Shown: positions 18,676 to 28,544, counted from the first letter of the stretch. The stretch is DNA of 64,000 bases from Symmachiella macrocystis (GCF_007860075.1 NZ_SJPP01000001.1:3941490-4005489), one strand, 5' to 3'. The notes: a model not told the origin generated them from the letters alone. Program-made: numbers and translations.

Positions 18676-18745
18676 GGTCATGCTGTGCATGACGTTGCTA
18701 TAACTAACGCTCAACGCTGCCCGATTCGTCATGCACGGCATGACC
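18676..18745. repeat. inverted doublet of the GGTCATGC..GCATGACG palindrome
   Basis: GGTCATGCTGTGCATGACG (18676-18694) and CGTCATGCACGGCATGACC (18727-18745) are inverted copies with one mismatch in 19. Each is itself a palindrome around a three-base loop. The spacer is 32 bases. The second arm contains the first possible ATG (18731) of the next ORF, which argues that translation starts later. Confidence 0.8.
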
Positions 18746-18784
18746 GACTCATACATTTACGACATGATGAAGGCGCAACAACCT

Positions 18785-19711
18785 ATGAAATACTCACGAC
18801 GCGGATGGATCGCGCTGTTGACGACGCTGGTCGTGACGTCCGTCGGGGGGTACGCTGCCGGGTGGTTTACACCAAATGAAACCACGATCACGGAATTGGC
18901 GCCCGGCGTCTTTTTCCGTAAATCGCAAACCGAACCGGTCTTTCTGGGCTGCAATCAGGGTTGGGTCGAATTCAAGGACTTCGTGTTGGTCATCGATGCC
19001 AACTTCCCCAATCAGGCTGCCGAAGTGGCGAAGTTGATTAAAAAACATACGGGCAAACCGATCCGTTACGTCTTCGACACGCACTACCATGGCGATCATG
19101 CGGACGGCAACATGATCTACACCGCCCAGGGAGCGACTGCCATCGCCTCAGAGAATAGCCAACTGTTATTCGACACCAAGGGCCTCGACGGATTTCGCAA
19201 GTCGCAACAAAGCAAGCCCGAGGAATACGGCCCGCTCAACTACGAAAAACCTTCGTTACTGTTCCCCCGTGAAATGGTGATTGACGACGGCACACAGCGG
19301 GTGGAATTGTTGCATTTCGGCCATGCCCACACCGCCGGCGATGCGGTTGCCTGGTTGCCGAAACAGGGGATCTTGTTCAGTGGTGATGCCGTCGTAAACG
19401 GAGCCTTCAATTACACCGGCGATAGCAACACAGCCAGTTGGGTCGGCGTGCTCACGGAAATCCAAACGCTCCCCATCAAAACCGTCGCCCCCGGCCACGG
19501 GGAAGTGGGTGACGAAAAACTGGTGCCGCTGCAAAAACGTTACTTCGTTGAATTGCGAGAAACCATCCAGCAGGCGATCGACGATGGCAAATCGCTGGAT
19601 GAGATCAAAGCCGATATCGATCTGCCGTTTTATCAAGAGTGGACAGGCGTGGATGTCAAAGAACGGACGGAAAACATTGAGTTCGTCTATAGTGAATTGA
19701 CCTCACGCTAA
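18785..19711 (+). CDS. exported metallo-beta-lactamase-fold hydrolase
   Basis: The 308 residues start with 'SRRGWIALLTTLVVTSVGGYAAGW', a twin-arginine-like leader or membrane anchor. A metallo-beta-lactamase domain follows with H-x-H-x-D-H in 'DTHYHGDHADGN' (about 100-105), 'HFGHAHTAGDAV', 'FSGDAVVNG' and 'PGHGEVG'. These supply the usual binuclear zinc ligands. The spacing is like class B3-type and quorum-lactonase-like enzymes, but the substrate cannot be assigned. ATG 18785 is preferred: the earlier ATG codons at 18731 to 18767 lie within or beside a palindromic repeat, and GAAGG lies 11 bases before 18785. Confidence 0.85.
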   Translation: MKYSRRGWIALLTTLVVTSVGGYAAGWFTPNETTITELAPGVFFRKSQTEPVFLGCNQGWVEFKDFVLVIDANFPNQAAEVAKLIKKHTGKPIRYVFDTHYHGDHADGNMIYTAQGATAIASENSQLLFDTKGLDGFRKSQQSKPEEYGPLNYEKPSLLFPREMVIDDGTQRVELLHFGHAHTAGDAVAWLPKQGILFSGDAVVNGAFNYTGDSNTASWVGVLTEIQTLPIKTVAPGHGEVGDEKLVPLQKRYFVELRETIQQAIDDGKSLDEIKADIDLPFYQEWTGVDVKERTENIEFVYSELTSR

Positions 19712-19776
19712 CGCAATTCTTCTCCTTATTATTCCCAACCCCCGGACTTGCCGCGGGACAGTCCCCTCCGCTACCC

Positions 19777-21261
19777 ATGAACGTGCTTGATCCTCTATTT
19801 GAAACCCCGTTGTGCAACGCCGCTGACCTGGGGCGGCCTATCCCCGATTCTCCGCACGCCGTCTCTGTCTGCTTGCCGACGTGGGCTGACAACATTGGCT
19901 ACGAAGAGAAAACGCCTCGCGTCATTGAGCAATTGAACAATGGCTACCCGCGGTTTGTCTTCCATCATCTCTGCCAACAATTGTTTGCGGAGTGTCATAC
20001 AAAATTCGCCGCTGCGGACGAATCCTGTTTGGTTTTTCCATCGGTCATCGCCGCTGAGCGTTTTGCCAAGTTCTTTGCCAAACAGACTGGGCAAAAACCG
20101 CGTCTCTGTGACTTTGGCCAACACGGCGTCCAAGCGGCCTGCTTCCCGACGCAATTTGCCGATACCGCCAAAGCAGGATGGCAACACCTCGGCGAAGGGA
20201 TCTCCTCCCGGCATGCTGAAGCCTGCCTCGTAGGCCGCTCCGCTCCCGATGCGACGGAGGCAAAGCAAATTCTCCGGCAGCGCATCGCCGATGCTGCCAG
20301 CGCCGCTGTGGAGGACGTGTTTCTCTTCCCCAGCGGAATGAATGCAATATTCTCCGTCTATCGCGCCTTGGAAGCAACCTTTCCGGATCGCAAGTGCGTG
20401 CAGTTCGGTTTTCCTTACGTCGATACGCTCAAAATCCAAAAAACGTGCGGCACGGGCGTGCATTTTTATCCTCACGGAGAATCGGCAGACTTGGATCAGC
20501 TGGCTGAGGTTTTGGCGGACGAACCGATCAGCGGGATTTACACCGAATTTCCCTCGAATCCTTTATTGAAAAGCCCCGACCTGGCGCGGCTGGCGGAACT
20601 GGCGCGTGCCCACCGTTGCCCGCTGGTCGTCGACGACACCGTCGCCACTTTTGTGAATGCCGATGTCCTCTCGGCGGCCGACGCTGTCTGTTCCAGTTTG
20701 ACCAAATTCTTCTCCGGCGCCGGTGACGTCACCGCAGGATCGGTCGTGCTCAATGCCAACGGTCCGTTTTACAACGAATTGAAAACAGCCCTCGGCCAGG
20801 AGGATGATTTGCTGTGGTGTGAGGATGCGCTTGTCCTGGAAGAAAATTCCCGCGATTTTGAAACGCGTGTCCGGCAGATCAATCATAACGCCGAACAATT
20901 GGCCGATCATCTGCTGCAGCATCCGCGTGTCACAGCGGTGAATTACCCGAAATTCCAAACGCCACAGCGATACAGCGCGTTTCGAAAACGAGACGGGGGT
21001 TACGGCGGACTGTTGTCGGTTGATATCACCGACCCGGCGAATCGTGCTCCCCGCGTCTTTAATGCCTTGCGCGTCTGCAAGGGACCCAACCTGGGAACCA
21101 ATTACACGCTCGTCTGCCCCTATACGATCCTGGCGCATTACGGCGAACTCGATTTTGCTGAAGACTGCGGCGTCTCCCGCTACCTGCTTCGCGTCTCGGT
21201 CGGTCTGGAACCACCTGAAGACCTGATTGCCCGCTTCGACGAAGCCTTAGCAGTCGATTGA
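19777..21261 (+). CDS. Cys/Met-metabolism PLP-dependent enzyme (cystathionine gamma-synthase-like)
   Basis: The 494-residue enzyme belongs to the trans-sulfuration PLP family. The schiff-base lysine is in 'SSLTKFFSGAGDVTAGSVV'. The aspartate that contacts the pyridine nitrogen is in 'PLVVDDTVATF', and the substrate-end arginine is likely in 'SRYLLRVSVGLEPPEDL'. An N-terminal extension of about 150 residues, including 'HHLCQQLFAEC' and 'LVFPSVIAAERFAKFF', makes it longer than bacterial MetB (about 390). This resembles the long fungal-type cystathionine gamma-synthases. The reaction is probably formation or cleavage of cystathionine-type thioethers in the cytoplasm. No methionine gene lies next to it. 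Confidence 0.82.
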   Translation: MNVLDPLFETPLCNAADLGRPIPDSPHAVSVCLPTWADNIGYEEKTPRVIEQLNNGYPRFVFHHLCQQLFAECHTKFAAADESCLVFPSVIAAERFAKFFAKQTGQKPRLCDFGQHGVQAACFPTQFADTAKAGWQHLGEGISSRHAEACLVGRSAPDATEAKQILRQRIADAASAAVEDVFLFPSGMNAIFSVYRALEATFPDRKCVQFGFPYVDTLKIQKTCGTGVHFYPHGESADLDQLAEVLADEPISGIYTEFPSNPLLKSPDLARLAELARAHRCPLVVDDTVATFVNADVLSAADAVCSSLTKFFSGAGDVTAGSVVLNANGPFYNELKTALGQEDDLLWCEDALVLEENSRDFETRVRQINHNAEQLADHLLQHPRVTAVNYPKFQTPQRYSAFRKRDGGYGGLLSVDITDPANRAPRVFNALRVCKGPNLGTNYTLVCPYTILAHYGELDFAEDCGVSRYLLRVSVGLEPPEDLIARFDEALAVD

Positions 21262-21271
21262 ATGACAAATC

Positions 21272-21300
21272 GGGTGCCACTGCTAGCTTGTCCAGTAGTG
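21272..21300. repeat. GGTGCCACTG..CAGTAGTG palindromic repeat
   Basis: GGGTGCCACTGCTAGCTTGTCCAGTAGTG folds as a hairpin (CACTGCT with AGTAGTG, one wobble) 10 bases after the stop of the PLP enzyme. It shares the GGTGCCACTG core with the doublet at 50539-50620. Confidence 0.5.
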
Positions 21301-21456
21301 CTGTTAAGCCCCCGCCTTCGCAGGAGGAGTCATTCCCTCTTCTGCAACGTCGCACAGCATATTGCGCCGCACTGAGAAATTGGTTACACTAGCTGAACCA
21401 TTTTTTCGCGGCTCAGCCGCAGGCTGGTGTTTCCTTTCATAGCTAGGCAACTCTCC

Positions 21457-22743
21457 ATGGCGCGGCTTGTATCGCTCATTGTGCTGACGGTGCTGATCGT
21501 CTTTCTCGGCATCACCTTTTTTCAGGTGATCGCACCGTTTTTGCTGCCGCTCTTTTTAGCCGGTGTAGTGGCATTGCTCTGCCAACCGATGTTCCGCTAT
21601 TTCCTAACCAGAACCAATGACAAGACCCACTGGGCGGCCGGACTGACAACCGCTGCCATTCTAGCAATCATTTTCGTTCCCTTAGCGACCGGCACGGTGA
21701 TCGCGACGGCTGAGTTATACACCTTTGCGCAGAAGCGGCTGGAGCCGGCGCAATGGAAACCGGCCTACGGAAAGTTTCGCGAAAGATTCGACGCCGACGA
21801 AATCATCGACAGCGTCTATGATAGCTTCAGTCCTCCGCCCACCGACAAAGATCAACTTGCCGAATGGGAAACCCGCCGCGATCGGTTTCACGAACAAGTC
21901 GAGACCAACATCCGCGCCAACACTAAAGCTGCGCTCAACCGCGTGGCGGAGCGGACGATGGGATTTGCTGCTTCCACATTCGGCATCGTGGGCCGGATCG
22001 TCTCGGGTGTTATCGGCGGATTGATGTTTATTATCGGACTGTTTTATTTTCTGGCTGACGGACCGGTGTTGCTCGCGGCGACGCGAGAATTGATACCCGT
22101 CAATCAGGACTACCAACAGCAACTCCTACACCGCTTTAACAAGGTGATCCGCGCGGTCGTGTTAGCGACATTCGCAGCTGCTTTGGGGCAGGGGGTGGCC
22201 ACGGCGGCGGTCCTTTATTTTTTCGTCGGTCATTTTTTCCTGTTGAGCATTGTCTGTACCTTGACCGCCATGGTCCCACTAATCGGCACATGGTTGGTGT
22301 GGGCTCCGGTGGCGATCTGGTTAGCGGCCGACGGTCATTGGGGAAGCGCGCTGTTTGTGACTGCTTACGGCACAATATTCATTGGCACGCTGGATAACAT
22401 TATCCGCACCTATGTCCTGCATAGCGATGCAAAACTGCATCCGCTGTTGGCCTTTGTCAGCGTACTGGGAGGCCTGCAAGCGATGGGGTTGTGGGGCATT
22501 TTCGTCGGTCCCACCGTGGCCAGTTGCTTGCATGCTTTGATCAAAATATTCAATACGGAACTCAAGGCGTTCTCCGAAGAGAAATTCGCCAATATCAAAG
22601 CCAAAACCGCAAGCGACATGACGCACAACACCATACCCCCTGACATGGCCGGCGAGGAAAAAACACCGCCGCCCGCTACCCCTGAACAACCGGAATCAAA
22701 GCCGCCTAAAAAACGCCCGGCGAAACGCCGTCGGAAACGATAA
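21457..22743 (+). CDS. AI-2E family (UPF0118) membrane transporter
   Basis: The 428-residue protein has the UPF0118/AI-2E layout. Two N-terminal helices (about 5-45) are followed by another pair (about 60-90), a hydrophilic central stretch (about 95-175) and a C-terminal bundle of helices. The latter includes 'GGLMFIIGLFYFLADG', 'LVWAPVAIWLAADG' and 'LHPLLAFVSVLGGLQAMGLWGIFVGP'. That last segment is diagnostic. Members export AI-2 or act as sodium/proton-linked carriers, so the substrate is open. The C-terminal tail is rich in Pro, Lys and Arg. ATG 21457 is chosen over a GTG ten codons upstream. Confidence 0.9.
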   Translation: MARLVSLIVLTVLIVFLGITFFQVIAPFLLPLFLAGVVALLCQPMFRYFLTRTNDKTHWAAGLTTAAILAIIFVPLATGTVIATAELYTFAQKRLEPAQWKPAYGKFRERFDADEIIDSVYDSFSPPPTDKDQLAEWETRRDRFHEQVETNIRANTKAALNRVAERTMGFAASTFGIVGRIVSGVIGGLMFIIGLFYFLADGPVLLAATRELIPVNQDYQQQLLHRFNKVIRAVVLATFAAALGQGVATAAVLYFFVGHFFLLSIVCTLTAMVPLIGTWLVWAPVAIWLAADGHWGSALFVTAYGTIFIGTLDNIIRTYVLHSDAKLHPLLAFVSVLGGLQAMGLWGIFVGPTVASCLHALIKIFNTELKAFSEEKFANIKAKTASDMTHNTIPPDMAGEEKTPPPATPEQPESKPPKKRPAKRRRKR

Positions 22744-22789
22744 CGAACCAGTCTTTTGACTCACTCCATTTCTCAACGAGAAAAATACC

Positions 22790-23851
22790 ATGCGCGAGAA
22801 ACTTCTTTTTGCGATCAGCACCATCATCGCCACCCTACTTGTCTCCGCAGCCGCGCCGCCGGCAATCGCCGCCGACGGGCCATTGACGATCTATTTCATC
22901 GATGTCGAAGGAGGCGCCGCTACGCTGTTTGTCACTCCCGCGGGCGAATCGTTACTGATCGACTCGGGATATCCTGACAACAACGGCCGCGATCGCGATC
23001 GAATTCTCAAAGTCCTACGTGACGAAGCGCACTTGGATCACCTCGACCACGCCGCTGTCACACATTGGCATCTGGACCACTTCGGCAATCACGCGTCGCT
23101 CGCGTCGGAGATCGAAATCAAAAACTTCTGGGACCGTGGCATTCCCGAAACCTTAGCGGAGGATCGCAATTTCGAGGAACGGATCGGCTTTTATCGCGCT
23201 GCGTCTCAGAACGATTCCAAAGCACTCGCCGCCGGCGACAGCTTGCCGCTCAAGTCGGGCAAGACGCCGCTGGCAGTCAAGATCATCACTTCCAGTCGCG
23301 AAGTGATTCCCAACGACGGTCCGCCCAACCCGTTCGCAAAAACAAACGTCCCCAAGCCGCGCGACGAAAGCGACAACGCCGCCAGCTTGAGTTTTCTGCT
23401 GAGTTTCGGCGACTTCCGGTTCCTCTGCTGCGGTGACCTGACGTGGAATGTCGAAGCGAAATTGGTGACCCCCAACAACCCGATCGGCAAGGTCGACCTA
23501 TTCATGGTCACGCACCACGGCCTGCCGGCCAGCAACAATCCCGTTTTGGTTCACGCCGTCGATCCGGTTGTGGCGGTCATGTGCAACGGCCCGGTGAAGG
23601 GGGGACATCCCAATACGTTGAAAACGCTGCGAGGTGTGAAATCTCTACAGGCGTTGTATCAACTGCACCGCAATATCAAGGTCGCCGCAGAGGATCAAAC
23701 GCCGCCGGAATTCATCGCCAACTCCGCGGGATCCTCCGACTACTGCGACGGCACATTCGTCAAAGCCACGATCGCCCCGGATGGAGAAAGTTACACCATA
23801 CAGATTGGCCGGGACGGCAAACCGGCAACCTACAAAACGCGGAAAAAATGA
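22790..23851 (+). CDS. exported ComEC-type metallo-beta-lactamase-fold hydrolase
   Basis: The 353 residues begin with a signal peptide (about 1-28, 'AIAADG'). A ComEC/Rec2-like metallo-beta-lactamase domain follows: 'IYFIDVEGGAATLFVTPAGESLLIDSGY', then 'THWHLDHFGN' (H-x-H-x-D-H), 'CCGDLTWNVE' and 'VTHHGLPAS'. ComEC proteins use this domain as a nuclease at the membrane. Here there is no competence channel, so it is a free-standing secreted hydrolase with unknown substrate. It lies 46 bases after the AI-2E-type gene in the same direction and could be co-transcribed. The aldehyde dehydrogenase follows 64 bases later. Confidence 0.85.
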   Translation: MREKLLFAISTIIATLLVSAAAPPAIAADGPLTIYFIDVEGGAATLFVTPAGESLLIDSGYPDNNGRDRDRILKVLRDEAHLDHLDHAAVTHWHLDHFGNHASLASEIEIKNFWDRGIPETLAEDRNFEERIGFYRAASQNDSKALAAGDSLPLKSGKTPLAVKIITSSREVIPNDGPPNPFAKTNVPKPRDESDNAASLSFLLSFGDFRFLCCGDLTWNVEAKLVTPNNPIGKVDLFMVTHHGLPASNNPVLVHAVDPVVAVMCNGPVKGGHPNTLKTLRGVKSLQALYQLHRNIKVAAEDQTPPEFIANSAGSSDYCDGTFVKATIAPDGESYTIQIGRDGKPATYKTRKK

Positions 23852-23915
23852 TGTGTTGCCAGCGGCCTCCCGCTTCACGAACATTCCTTGAGTCTTGCAG
23901 CAGGATGAATTTTCT

Positions 23916-25397
23916 ATGTCCTACGCGGTCCGAAACTTGATTGCCGATACGTGGTGTGACGCCGATGGGGAGCAAGCCGTCCCCGTTTGGAATCCGTCGC
24001 TGGGGATTGAGTTGGCACAAACTCCGCTGCAAGGGCCCGAGATCGTCGGTCGTGCTGTCGAAGCGGCCGCGGCCGCGTTTCCCTCCTGGAGTACGACGCC
24101 ACCGTTGGAACGGGCGCGTTTGTTTTTTCGCTTTCACGAACTTCTCAAACGGGACTTTGAACAACTCTCGCAACTTGTCTCGTTGGAAAACGGTAAAACT
24201 CTCGATGAAGCGCGCGGCGAAGTGCAACGGGGAATGGAGGTTGTCGAATTTGCTTGCGGCGGGCCATCGCTGTTGATGGGGCAATGCCTAGAAAATGTCG
24301 CCGGGCATTTAGACGGCAAGACCATCCGGCAACCACTCGGCGTCTGTGCGGGGATTTCGCCATTTAATTTTCCGGTGATGGTGCCGATGTGGATTTTCCC
24401 GATCGCGCTGGTCTGTGGAAACACGTTCATTCTCAAACCATCCGAACGGGTCCCCCTGGCTGCGCAGCGACTGGCGGAATTGCTGCTCGAAGCGGGGTTG
24501 CCTCCCGGTGTGTTTAATCTGTTGCATGGCGGACGGGAAGTCGTCGAAGCCTTAGCAACGCATCCTGGCATTGCCGCCATCAGTTTTGTCGGCTCCTCAG
24601 CAGTCGCCCGCGATGTTTATCAATTGGCTACCTCGCACAACAAACGTTGCCAGGCAGGAGGCGGGGCGAAGAATTTCACCGTCGTCCTGCCCGATGCCGA
24701 CCCGCAGTCCGTCGCACGGGCCGTGATTGGATCATCCTTCGGCTGCGCGGGCCAGCGCTGCATGGCCAGCTCGGTGCTCGTCGGTGTTGGGGCGCGAATT
24801 ACTGAGCACCTCGACTGTCTCAACGAACTGACCGCCGCTATTAAAGTGGGGCGGACCGACATTGCCGGCGATACGGAAATGGGACCGGTCGTTGGTCCCG
24901 AAGCACAATCGCGGATTCAAGCGGCTATCAATCACGCCGAAGCGGGTGGTGGCACGGTGACCGTTGATGGCCGTGGCTCGCAAGTGGCCGAAGCACCGAA
25001 TGGTTTTTTCGTCGGACCGACGATCATCGAAAATGCCCCTCCGGAAACCAATCTGCTGCAACACGAAGTCTTCGGCCCGGTGCTAGCCGTGGAGCGCGTC
25101 GAGCAACTCGAAGACGCGATCGGGCTCGCCAATCGTAGCCAATTCGGCAACGGCGCGGTGATCTTCACTGCAAACGGAAACGCCGCCCGCGAATTCGCTT
25201 CACGCGTAAATTGCGGCATGGTCGGCATCAACGTCGGCGTCCCCGCCCCCACCGCGCTGTTCCCCTTCAACGGCTGGCACGGCTCATTCTTTGGCGATTT
25301 GCACATGCAAGGGAGCGAGGGCGTGCAATTCTTCACCCAACAAAAAGTCATCCTCAGCCGCTGGGAAAACTTCGGCCACCGCAACCAAGGCTGGTAA
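23916..25397 (+). CDS. mmsA: methylmalonate-semialdehyde dehydrogenase (CoA-acylating)
   Basis: MmsA oxidises methylmalonate or malonate semialdehyde to propionyl- or acetyl-CoA with NAD+ in valine and inositol breakdown. The 493 residues cover a whole aldehyde-dehydrogenase fold. Visible are 'SPFNFPVMVPMWIFPIAL', 'FILKPSERVP', 'GGGAKNFTVVLPDAD' (the GGAKN variant typical of this CoA-dependent branch) and the catalytic Cys282 in 'GCAGQRCMAS'. 'HEVFGPVLAVERV' lies near the end. ATG 23916 follows AGGA at about ten bases. It could also act on malonate semialdehyde alone. Confidence 0.92.
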   Translation: MSYAVRNLIADTWCDADGEQAVPVWNPSLGIELAQTPLQGPEIVGRAVEAAAAAFPSWSTTPPLERARLFFRFHELLKRDFEQLSQLVSLENGKTLDEARGEVQRGMEVVEFACGGPSLLMGQCLENVAGHLDGKTIRQPLGVCAGISPFNFPVMVPMWIFPIALVCGNTFILKPSERVPLAAQRLAELLLEAGLPPGVFNLLHGGREVVEALATHPGIAAISFVGSSAVARDVYQLATSHNKRCQAGGGAKNFTVVLPDADPQSVARAVIGSSFGCAGQRCMASSVLVGVGARITEHLDCLNELTAAIKVGRTDIAGDTEMGPVVGPEAQSRIQAAINHAEAGGGTVTVDGRGSQVAEAPNGFFVGPTIIENAPPETNLLQHEVFGPVLAVERVEQLEDAIGLANRSQFGNGAVIFTANGNAAREFASRVNCGMVGINVGVPAPTALFPFNGWHGSFFGDLHMQGSEGVQFFTQQKVILSRWENFGHRNQGW

Positions 25398-25406
25398 AAA
25401 AATATA

Positions 25407-25448
25407 CCCCCTCTTCCTCTAGGAGAAGGCCGGGGTGAGGGTTTTTGC
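25407..25448. repeat. CTCTTCCTCTAGGAGAAGG-type palindromic repeat
   Basis: CCCCCTCTTCCTCTAGGAGA followed by AGGCCGGGGTGAGGG starts ten bases after the mmsA stop. It belongs to the family 'CTCTCCCTCTGGGAGAGG-CCGGGGTGAGGG' seen in doublet form at 47248-47353. Confidence 0.65.
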
Positions 25449-25570
25449 ATTGGCGAGCGACATCCCCCTAATAACTCGTTTACCAACGTTTACGCACCCA
25501 CAGCGAACGGCAGGGAGGAGCGTCTGCTGAGCCGTTTTTGCAATGGATCATCTCTCACCCAACGAACAAA

Positions 25571-25593
25571 GGTGCGTCGAGACGCACCCTACA
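25571..25593. repeat. single copy of the GGTGCGTCGAGACGCACC palindrome
   Basis: GGTGCGTCGAGACGCACCCTACA is a near-perfect palindrome of the family found at 5863-6079 and 6571-6593. Confidence 0.7.
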
Positions 25594-25637
25594 ATTCCTT
25601 CGGCCACCGCAATCACGGCTGGCAATATATATATGTT

Positions 25638-25661
25638 CCCCTCTCCCCAAATGGAGAGGGG
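25638..25661 (-). terminator. strong hairpin downstream of dnaK
   Basis: CCCCTCTCC pairs with GGAGAGGGG around a six-base loop, 43 bases beyond the dnaK stop. On the minus strand it is followed by AACATATATATATT, not by a clean T-run, so it may be a repeat that also stops transcription. Confidence 0.4.
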
Positions 25662-25703
25662 GACAGTAGTCTCTCGCCCCGCTCGCAGTGGGCCGTTCAG
25701 CAA

Positions 25704-27623
25704 TCAATCCTTCTTCTCAAACTCCGCGTCGATCACTTCTTCACCATCAGCGGCAGTCGGCTCTGAATTTCCCGATGCCCGTTCGGTGGCCGCATCGGGA
25801 CCTTCTTGTCCGTCGCCTTCCTGTGCATAGATGTGTTGCGACAATGCGTGCGACGCTTGCGTCAATTCGTCAATGGCTTGCTCAATGGCGGCGGCATCGT
25901 CGCCCTTGGCCGCTTCGTTGACCTTGGTGATCGCCGTTTCAATGGCAGACTTCGAAGCGTCGTCCATTTTATCGGCATGCTCCTTGGTCAGTTTTTCCGT
26001 AGCGTAGACCAACGACGAAGCCTTGTTTTTCGCCTCGGCCAATTCACGCTGCTTTTTGTCCTCATCAGCGTGCGCTTCGGCATCCTTCTGCATTTCCTCG
26101 ATCTCCGATTCAGACAATCCGCCCGATTGCTCAATCTTGACGGTCTGTTCTTTGCCGGTGCCTTTATCCTTGGCGCTCACCTGCAAAATGCCGTTGGCGT
26201 CGATGTTGAACGAAACTTCAATTTGCGGCACTCCCCGCGGTGCGGGCGGAATTCCGTCGAGATTGAACTCAGCCAACAATCGGTTGTGCTGCGCGATTTC
26301 TCGTTCGCCTTGGAACACGCGAACGGTCACCGCTGACTGATTGTCGGCCGCTGTCGAAAACGTTTCGCTCTTCTCGGTCGGAATCGTGGCATTGCGTTCG
26401 ACCAATTTGGTCATGATGCCACCCTCGGTTTCGATTCCCAGCGACAACGGTGTTACATCGAGCAGAAGCACGTCTTTGACATCGCCGGCCAGGACACCCC
26501 CCTGAATGGCCGCGCCAATGGCGACGACTTCGTCGGGGTTCACGCCTTTGTGCGGCTCTTTGCCGAACATCGACCGTACCAATTCCTGGACTTTCGGCAC
26601 CCGTGTGGATCCACCGACCAGTACCACTTCATCGATGTCGGCAGGCTTCAATCCCGCGTCATCCATCGCTTGTTGAACCGGCTTGCGGCAACGTTCCACC
26701 AACGAGTCGATAATTTTTTCAAATTCCGCCCGGGTGATGTTCATTTGCAAGTGTTTCGCGCCCGACGCGTCAGCCGTGATGAACGGCAGGTTGATGTCGG
26801 TTGTTTGCGATGTCGACAATTCCTTCTTGGCTTTCTCGGCCGCTTCGCGTAATCGTTGCAACGCCATCGGATCTTTGCGGAGATCGATGCCTTGTTCCGT
26901 TTCGAAGCGTCCTGCAATCAGATTGATCAACTCTTCATCGAAGTCATCGCCACCCAGGTGCGTATCACCACTGGTGCTCAAGACCTGCACGACTTGATCG
27001 TCGACTTCAAGGATCGAAACATCAAACGTTCCACCACCCAAGTCGAATACGATGATGCGTTCTTCGTTTTTCTTATCCAACCCATAAGCCAGCGCAGCTG
27101 CCGTTGGTTCGTTGATAATCCGCGAGACTTCCAAACCGGCGATTTGTCCGGCGTCCTTGGTCGCCTGCCGTTGGGCATCGTTGAAATAAGCCGGAACGGT
27201 GATCACGGCCTTTTTCACTTTGTGTCCCAGATAGCTCTCTGCCGATTCTTTGAGTTTTTGCAGGACCCGCGCTGAGATTTCCGGCGGTGTGTAGTCCTTG
27301 CCGGCGACTTCCACCTTCACGTAATCACCCGAGCCCCCCACGACTGTGTAGGGCACGATTTTTTCTTCGGACTGCACTTCGTTGTGCCGCCGTCCCATGA
27401 ATCGCTTGATGGAGTAAACGGTGTTCGTGGGGTTGGTCACAGCTTGGCGTTTCGCCGGTTCGCCGACCAACACCTCGCCCTTGTCCGTAAAGGCGACCAC
27501 ACTCGGGGTGAGCCGGTTACCTTCCAGGTTCGCAATCACTTTGGCTTCGCCACCCTCCATCACCGCGACAACGGAGTTGGTCGTCCCCAAGTCGATACCA
27601 ATAATCTTTTCGCCTTCCGCCAT
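25704..27623 (-). CDS. dnaK: Hsp70 chaperone DnaK
   Basis: DnaK binds unfolded polypeptides in an ATP-dependent cycle with DnaJ and GrpE in the cytoplasm. The 639 residues show '[19 protein letters not shown]' at the start, '[20 protein letters not shown]', '[16 protein letters not shown]', '[15 protein letters not shown]' and '[13 protein letters not shown]'. The substrate domain contains '[14 protein letters not shown]', and the end is '[12 protein letters not shown]'. ATG 27623 has AAGGAG six bases upstream. The gene is divergent from pheA. dnaJ and grpE are not in the window, and I see no CIRCE operator upstream. Confidence 0.97.
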   Translation of the reverse strand: MAEGEKIIGIDLGTTNSVVAVMEGGEAKVIANLEGNRLTPSVVAFTDKGEVLVGEPAKRQAVTNPTNTVYSIKRFMGRRHNEVQSEEKIVPYTVVGGSGDYVKVEVAGKDYTPPEISARVLQKLKESAESYLGHKVKKAVITVPAYFNDAQRQATKDAGQIAGLEVSRIINEPTAAALAYGLDKKNEERIIVFDLGGGTFDVSILEVDDQVVQVLSTSGDTHLGGDDFDEELINLIAGRFETEQGIDLRKDPMALQRLREAAEKAKKELSTSQTTDINLPFITADASGAKHLQMNITRAEFEKIIDSLVERCRKPVQQAMDDAGLKPADIDEVVLVGGSTRVPKVQELVRSMFGKEPHKGVNPDEVVAIGAAIQGGVLAGDVKDVLLLDVTPLSLGIETEGGIMTKLVERNATIPTEKSETFSTAADNQSAVTVRVFQGEREIAQHNRLLAEFNLDGIPPAPRGVPQIEVSFNIDANGILQVSAKDKGTGKEQTVKIEQSGGLSESEIEEMQKDAEAHADEDKKQRELAEAKNKASSLVYATEKLTKEHADKMDDASKSAIETAITKVNEAAKGDDAAAIEQAIDELTQASHALSQHIYAQEGDGQEGPDAATERASGNSEPTAADGEEVIDAEFEKKD

Positions 27624-28544
27624 GTCCAACTCCTTATACTACGTAGTTCAATAGTTAGTTTTTGTGTCCCGCGCGAATTCCTCATACGTTGAAGGATTCA
27701 TTGTGCATGCAGCAATAAACAGCTGCGTCGGGTATTTCTGTCGTTTCAAAATCTAAGACTGATCAATTTCATTGAGCGGCGATCCTCCAATCACGCACCA
27801 GCGCTGGAATCGTCCGCCGGATTATGAAATCGATGCCTGTACTGGATGCATGTAGTAACAGCAAAGTGTGCGCCAAGCGGGGCGATGTTTTGAGGAAAAC
27901 CACAACCCGTTTTTAGCAAATCATTTACGAACCAACAATCAACCCAATTTCTTCGCTGTACCCCGACAAACCTGCCATATTGGCATCATCCCGGCAGTTT
28001 CGACACTTTCCCGGCAACTGCCAATTTGACACGCCGCAGACAATCCGATCCAATCGCCGCAGCACCGTGACAGAACGCCCCCACGCGGCAAGCTTTCTCG
28101 TAACCTGTTTGTGGTAAGGAAGTAACTGTTATGCTTGCCATCCGAGCAGTTTCCCGAGCCATTGAACCTTGCTTTTGTTAGACTTGATGGTTTGGGGGAC
28201 GTGTACCGCACTGCCTGGAGTAGTCAGCCCTCTGGGTGTCTCCCGCAACTTGACACTTGGCGCACCGAGAAGTACAACAACGACTTGCGAATTTTGGGTA
28301 AAAATCCGGCAAAAACGGGGGTCAGCGTATTCCCCGCACGCATTCGCATGGAGACTAGAGCAACGTTCGGTGAGAGCCGTGCATTGCTCCTTCCACTGAA
28401 TAGGACAGCTACCAGGACGGCTTTCACGACTCAAGACGAGCAACCAGACGCAACAGTATTCATAATAATGACTTACGCCCGCAGTCTTGACGGGCGGCCG
28501 GCACCCTCTGACCAGGGGCGTGAGACTCCGCCCGAAAGGCTCGC
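27624..28544. other. long divergent intergenic region between dnaK and pheA
   Basis: These 921 bases contain no gene I can support. Open frames at 28135-28713 (+) and 28129-28551 (-) lack family resemblance, and the first overlaps the start of pheA. The pheA-proximal end (28476-28533) holds GC-rich hairpins, listed separately. Promoters for both neighbours must lie here. Confidence 0.5.
28476..28533 (+). promoter_or_regulatory. GC-rich hairpin leader just upstream of pheA
   Basis: CGCCCG (28476-28481) pairs with CGGGCG (28491-28496). Then CCCT (28504-28507) can pair with AGGG (28514-28517), while GGGCG (28516-28520) can pair with CGCCC (28529-28533). The last two are mutually exclusive, and the final hairpin ends one base before the ribosome site GAAAGG. 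This could modulate translation, but no leader peptide rich in Phe is evident. Confidence 0.3.

Larger units (their letters stand above)
25398..25703. other. repeat-filled gap between convergent mmsA and dnaK
   Basis: The 306 bases hold three palindromic repeats (25407-25448, 25571-25593 and 25638-25661) and no gene. Confidence 0.7.

Noticed and set aside
27624-27760. CIRCE or heat-shock sigma promoter upstream of dnaK
   Set aside because: No TTAGCACTC-N9-GAGTGCTAA is present, and the one TTTTGAAA-like element has no matching second half.
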